Made by a program: the position numbers and the translations under genes
Notes under the pieces: generated by a model
Databases searched by the model: none
Seen by the model: only the letters and a program-made list of their open reading frames with translations
What the model was told of the DNA's origin: nothing
Source of the DNA: Vitellaria paradoxa
Lineage: Eukaryota; Streptophyta; Magnoliopsida; Ericales; Sapotaceae
Assembly (NCBI GenBank): GCA_019916065.1
Contig: CM034237.1
Coordinates: forward strand, 58,166,590-58,230,589
Direction: 5' to 3'
Length of the DNA stretch: 64,000 nucleotides
Shown: positions 59,833 through 64,000 of the stretch, in pieces
Numbering within the stretch: the first letter of the stretch is position 1
Layout: every line of letters begins with the position of its first letter

Positions 59833-61129
59833 TCCTAATTTAACATCTGGTGCATAAATTTAGGATCATCAGGTTTGTGAATCTCCCTCACACTTCTTAA
59901 AGTTGTGATAGATTGCACCTGTGCATGTGAAGTAGTACCAGAAGTAGAGGATTCAGCAATGTTTACTTAACCTTTTAGGTTCGGGAAAGTCTGTGAAGGA
60001 AGTACACCACTTGGAGTAATACTCATAGCTTGCGTAATCTTAGAAACTTGCCCTCTAATATCTTCTAAGGCCCTAGACACATTGTCACTGATAATCATTT
60101 GTTGTTGCATAAATTGTTGAACAGATTCCTTAAAGGATCTATTTTCACTGATAATCATTTGTTGTTGCATAAATTGTTGAACAGATTCCTTAAAGGATCT
60201 ATTCTGGGGCTATTGATATGCAATAGGATTGGGCTGTTGATATTGATGTGGTGGTAAAGGAGATGGTTGGAATGGTTGGCTTTGATTATCATTTTTTCAC
60301 CTAAAACCTGGAGGATTTTTCCATTCTTGATGATAAGCATTGGGATGTTGATTTCCCCTTTGATACTTAACATTCCCACCTTGTGGGTAAAAAGTGTTAC
60401 CCTGGCCTCTATTTTGGAATGGTCGGTTCTAAGTGTTATTAACATAAGCATGACCATAAGCTACTTCCTTAAGTAAAAGAAGCTCTGGACAGGAATTAGG
60501 ATCATGTCCTACTTGGTCACATGCCCAACATACCATTTGCGCTTCCACCAACTTCTCCTTATTCTTAAGTTCAAGGGAATCTAGCTTATGTTGTAATGCG
60601 GATATCCTAGCACTCAAATCATCCCTCTCACTTAGCGTCAACTGACCACTAGGTGTAGGATTCCTATGTTTAGAAGATAAAGGAGGTCCTATTTCCCAAT
60701 CATTGGAATCTTCAGCCACCATGTCAAAGAAATCCATGGCCTCCTCCACAGTCTTATCAAATAGGGTTCCATTACACATAGTAGATACTAGTTGCTTAAG
60801 ACTAGGGGTTAAGGATTCATGAAAAATACTTACTATTCTCCATGTCTCAAAACCATGGTAAGGACAAGCCATTAAAAGGTCTTTGAACCTTTCCCAGGCT
60901 CGATAGAAGTTTTCATTAGGTTTGCATGAAAAGGTGGTAATCTGTCTCCTATAATGTTAAGTTTTCTGAGTTGGGAAATATTTCTTTAAAAACTCAGTTT
61001 GCATTTCATGCCACGTTCCTATAGAACGTGAACGTAGGGAATAAAGCCAAGATTTAGCTTTGTCCTTAAGGGAAAAGAGAAACAATTGAAGACGTACTAC
61101 ATCCTCATTGGCATTGTTCTCAACACAAT
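59833..61129 (-). pseudogene. Gag of element B, broken and cut by element C
   Basis: Visible parts: SIGTWHEMQTEFL-type core at ~61030-60960, SIFHESLTPSLKQLVSTMCN (~60830), a CX2CX4HX4C knuckle CWACDQVGHDPNSC (~60530-60490), and ALEDIRGQVSKITQAMS (~60070). Stops or shifts occur near 60957, 60429 and 60155. At 61129 the frame ends abruptly at the LTR of element C. Confidence 0.8.
60085..60204. repeat. Exact 60-bp tandem duplication in the gag of element B
   Basis: TCACTGATAATCATTTGTTG starts at 60085 and at 60145; the copies are identical until the last few bases. The unit is 20 codons, so it keeps the local frame (QQQMIIS repeated). Confidence 0.9.
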
Positions 61130-61399
61130 TGATTACACTTGAAAAGTGTAATTACAAACTCCCTAACTCAACACTTATTCATGTATTAAAATAAGTAAAG
61201 TTGAAGTTTTAGTGTTATTGTGTTACTTATACCTTTATTAATTTATTTGTAGGAAAAAGGGCAAGGATGTTGAAGTTTATAGCTATGGAAAGGGCCAAGA
61301 AGACAAAGAAAAAGTCATGGTTCGAACCTCATCTTCGATGGAAAAGACTAGCCCAAAGACCTAACCAAGAGAAGGAAATAAAGCAAAGAAGGAAAAACT

Positions 61400-61495
61400 A
61401 GACGGTCCCCACCGTCACCTAGACGGTCGGGACCACAGAAAGTTCAGAACTTCAGACGGTCCCGACCCCCTCTCCAGACGGTCGGGACCATCCGT
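61400..61495. repeat. Paired GGTCCCGACC-type boxes in the LTR of element C
   Basis: GGTCCCCACC, ~11 bases, GGTCGGGACC then ACAGAA; and GGTCCCGACC, ~13 bases, GGTCGGGACC. Here the two halves of a pair are reverse complements of each other. Confidence 0.8.
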
Positions 61496-61948
61496 GATTT
61501 ATAATAGCCGCGTGAAAGCTCCTCTTCTAGGGTTTTGTGGCATCTATATAAAGAGCTATTGCATGGCCAAGAGGAGGGGAAGCCCCTTTTTATTTTTGCA
61601 CCTTCAATTGAGCGTTAGAATAGAATTTTGAGAGTTTTTAGATTAGGTTTTTAGCTTGCATGCGTGGATTCATGGTTTTTATTGGAGCTTTCATCGTCGT
61701 CTTTGTAGTGATTCTTCACTTCATCTTTTACATTCGCTTTACGTTGTAAGTTGCACTTTAATCTATTTCGTTTTATTTCGATTTGTTTCGCAATATCATG
61801 TTTTGCTTGTTTCAATTCTCTTTTCATATGATTGAATGCTATTTTATTGTTTTTAAGATGCTTAAAGTAGTTTTAGCGTAAAACCCTAGTTTTTGATTCA
61901 ACGAATCAAGAAAGGGTAGTTCACGAAAAGCCATGGGGTGTTCGTAGT

Positions 61949-62053
61949 CCCTTCGCGTAGGTTGCGAAACCCTTCGCGTAGGTTTCGAAACCCTTCGCGT
62001 AGGTTTTGAGACCCTTCGCGTAGGTTGCGAAACCCTTCGCGTAGGTTGCGAAA
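61949..62053. repeat. 21-bp minisatellite, five copies, in the LTR of element C
   Basis: CCCTTCGCGTAGGTTGCGAA-type units start at 61949, 61970, 61991, 62012 and 62033, with a partial sixth. The matching place in the LTR of element B (~50083-50130) has only single words of this kind. Confidence 0.9.
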
Positions 62054-62723
62054 CCTTTCGCGAAGGAATTTACCTTTCACAAATCTATTTTTTTTCCTAT
62101 TTCGAAAACATTCGAATACGAAAACCCTTAACCAAATCCGTGTGAGATCACTGGTATGGATTTTCGTAACCAATCATCAAATACTTTCGAATAGTCTTAA
62201 AAATTAGATTTTTATTAATTTTTGGAGTTTAATTGAAAAACCCTAGGAAACAAAGGTCTTTAACCATATCCGCTTGAGATCACTGGTACTGACCTTTGAT
62301 TATAACATTTTTAAAACTTTTCAAATTAAACCCTGTTCTTCAAACAAACACACCCTAAGGCAAATTAGTGAGCTACCCGGGCTTGAAAGTTGGATCAAGA
62401 ACCTTTTTAGTATTATGCTTGTGATTTAATTTAATTTATGAGTTGATTTATTCACTTTAGAATTTAGAGTAGATGCTTTGTTTGCATTTTTAAATTAAAT
62501 TGAATTTCTTTCATTTAGAATCTAAAACAAAAGTTTGAGTTGCTAAAAAAAATTAGTTTAAATTAATTTAGGTTCACCTACTAATTAAGAGAACAAGTCT
62601 AGAGCTTTTAACAAAGCCCTCCCTGTGGATTCGACCTCGGACTCACCGAGTTTTAAAACTACGACTGCCCTCTTGCACTTGAGAGGTAGAACCCGAAACA
62701 CTTTTTAAGGTCGGTCAAGTTTT

Positions 62724-62740
62724 TGGCGCCGTTGCCGGGG
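62724..62740 (+). other. Primer-binding site of element C
   Basis: TGGCGCCGTTGCCGGGG, 6 bp after the LTR end; same class as in element A with one base different. Confidence 0.85.
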
Positions 62741-62949
62741 AGGGCAACTAAGCGCTAGATTTGGGAGTTAAAAGAGAGTTCACTTGAGAAATTGGGTGAA
62801 TATTTTTCTTTTCTCCATCTCTTCATTAGTAGTTTTCTTTCTTTTGCATATCATATAACCTAGTTTGCATGCTAGTTAACTTAGGTTGCATTTTAGTGTA
62901 GTTTTTCTCTTTCTCATTTTATTTTCATTTTTATTTTCTGATCTTAGAC

Positions 62950-64000
62950 ATGGAAGTTGGTGATCTTGTACATGGCCCTTTTGATACCCGAGAATACATA
63001 GAGTATCTAGGTGGCATGTTTGGATATGCTTTTACATTAGACACCTATAGTATGCTTCCTCAATTCTTTGGGCATGAGGAGGAAGACCCATGTCTTCACC
63101 TTGATAGGTTTAAGGAAGCATGTGGTTTATGTGATGATGCTAGAAAGAGTGAGAGACTTAGGTGTATGTTTTTCCCTTTATCATTGCAAAGTGTGGCTGG
63201 TGACTGGTGTTTTGCTGTAAGTGAATGGGTTTGTACTTGGGAGCAATTTCATCAAGCTTTTATTGAACATTTCCTCCCTATCCATCAAACCTTCACCCAT
63301 GCCCTTCAAATAAAAAATTTTTATCCAAAAAAGGGTGAAGTATTTTATAAAAGTTGGGAGAGATTTAACAATCTTTTGGAAACATTCCCAAGTCACGGAT
63401 TAGAGCTAGGGGACATTGTAGCCATATTATATAATGCTCTACATAGTAGTTTACACCAGGCGTTTGATAAAGTCTTAGATAGGGAATTTCTTGACCTTAC
63501 CCCACGTGAGGCATGGTCATTCCTTGAATTTTTCTATGAACACACCAGGCCACAGGGAAAACTTAAGCCTAGTTTTGAATCTTGTCCACTTGAAAGCCAC
63601 GCCAAACCTTCCCCATATACTTCTACTTCACTTGACCTTCATGATCCATCCTTTAGAAGTAGCACATGCATGGAGTTTAATTATTGTGCCTATCCCAACC
63701 TTGTTCCACTCACTGAGGGCCAGCATGAGGAACCTCAAGATTATTGGTCTTGTGAACCTGATGATACACAATTAGAGGACATTTTTTATCAATTTATGCA
63801 ACAGCAATTGAGCTTTTATAACGAGTGCAACCAGGCCCTAGATGACTTGAGAGAGCAACTTTCTAAGATAACACAAGCTATAAGCACCAATCTAAGTGGT
63901 AACATGACTGAGTCATCAACCTCAGGCACTACTTTAAGCACTGAGTGGGACAATTGCCCTAACTACACTGGGGATAACACTTGCAATGAGCATCTTTCTC
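62950..64000 (+). CDS. Gag of element C, open to the window edge (350 codons visible)
   Basis: ATG at 62950 (MEVGDLVHGPFDTREY); no stop up to 64000. The gag core reads PLSLQSVAGDWCF, TWEQFHQAFIEHFLP, YKSWERFNNLLETFPSHGL and LHQAFDKVLD, matching the retrotransposon gag fold region. Near 63840 LDDLREQLSKITQAIS matches LEDIRGQVSKITQAMS in the gag of element B. Acts as the structural protein of the particle in active elements. Unlike A and B it shows no break, so C is the youngest or best-kept copy here. Confidence 0.88.
   Translation, partial: MEVGDLVHGPFDTREYIEYLGGMFGYAFTLDTYSMLPQFFGHEEEDPCLHLDRFKEACGLCDDARKSERLRCMFFPLSLQSVAGDWCFAVSEWVCTWEQFHQAFIEHFLPIHQTFTHALQIKNFYPKKGEVFYKSWERFNNLLETFPSHGLELGDIVAILYNALHSSLHQAFDKVLDREFLDLTPREAWSFLEFFYEHTRPQGKLKPSFESCPLESHAKPSPYTSTSLDLHDPSFRSSTCMEFNYCAYPNLVPLTEGQHEEPQDYWSCEPDDTQLEDIFYQFMQQQLSFYNECNQALDDLREQLSKITQAISTNLSGNMTESSTSGTTLSTEWDNCPNYTGDNTCNEHLS

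Larger units (their letters stand above)
49394..61129 (-). mobile_element. Athila-like Ty3/gypsy retrotransposon B (3' LTR present, gag cut by element C)
   Basis: In the element direction: gag from 61129 (its 5' part lies beyond the insertion of C), pol 59832-55963, spacer with palindromes, third ORF 54734-53634, small membrane ORF 53557-52937, a ~2 kb untranslated tract, a polypurine tract at 50911-50924 and the 3' LTR 50910-49394. ACATA (49389-49393) is the flank outside the LTR, to be matched with the far end beyond the window. Confidence 0.85.
61130..62717 (+). repeat. 5' LTR of element C (1588 bp)
   Basis: Opens TGATTACACTTGAAAAGTG, closes AAGGTCGGTCA. It matches the LTR of element B at both ends. 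It holds paired palindromes at 61400-61495 and a 21-bp minisatellite at 61949-62053. Confidence 0.88.
61130..64000 (+). mobile_element. Athila-like Ty3/gypsy retrotransposon C (5' part; continues beyond the window)
   Basis: LTR 61130-62717, primer site 62724-62740, gag from 62950 to the edge. It is inserted into the gag of element B in the opposite direction. ACAAT (61125-61129) is the left flank and should recur at the far end. Confidence 0.88.

Noticed and set aside
39993..61129. Endogenous pararetrovirus instead of a retrotransposon
   Set aside because: Integrase, LTRs, primer site and polypurine tract are present and no movement protein or coat region of that group is seen.
61949..62053. 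CRISPR-like look of the 21-bp repeats
   Set aside because: Head-to-tail minisatellite with no spacers, inside an LTR.

Overview
This is nuclear DNA from a flowering plant, most likely a eudicot. It shows plant-only families (a CC/winged-helix/LRR resistance-type protein, an NB-ARC protein, a DUF4220/DUF594 membrane protein), a plant-type intron, very AT-rich spacers and many plant transposons (Athila-type Ty3/gypsy, CACTA, LINE, SINE, solo LTR). I cannot name the species.

The host genes are few. (1) At 1-2634 on the minus strand is a protein that looks like an NLR with its nucleotide-binding core missing: coiled coil, winged helix, LRR. Its last exon runs off the left edge. (2) At 8778-11102 on the plus strand is an intact 774-residue multi-pass membrane protein of the DUF4220/DUF594 family. 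(3) At 29636-36154 on the plus strand is the complementary piece, an NB-ARC protein with P-loop, kinase-2, RNBS-B and GLPL motifs but no winged helix and no LRR. It is split by a 5.3 kb CACTA transposon and carries a stop at codon 20. NB-ARC-only, winged-helix/LRR-only and DUF594 genes also sit together, as I recall, in the Arabidopsis At5g45440-At5g45540 block. The window may therefore hold a conserved split-NLR plus membrane-protein module, here with its NTPase part broken. This is the main finding.

From 11.1 to 29.6 kb lies a graveyard of mobile elements, several with exact ends and target-site duplications: a 5'-truncated LINE (12254-12720), a solo LTR (16691-19575) carrying a nested insertion, two related inverted-repeat elements with ~135-bp internal repeats (21.6-24.3 kb), and a 0.7 kb tandem duplication later hit by a SINE (26190-26302) and a small CACTA element (26324-28363). 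A GTACCGGTAC-rich tandem array lies at 6887-7905. The large CACTA (29994-35315) has no transposase but carries several exons resembling importin-5.

From 38 kb to the right edge the sequence is nearly all LTR retrotransposons. A partial LTR is followed by Athila-like element A (minus strand, 39993-49330, 5' LTR kept, 3' end lost), element B (minus strand, from 49394, 3' LTR kept) and element C (plus strand, LTR 61130-62717, open gag to the edge). C has landed inside the gag of B in the opposite orientation. A and B have decayed gag-pol plus a third ORF region after pol; B also has a short ORF with a membrane segment. All three carry paired short palindromes in the LTR, repeated in A and B in the spacer after pol, with a different palindrome in each but a similar layout.
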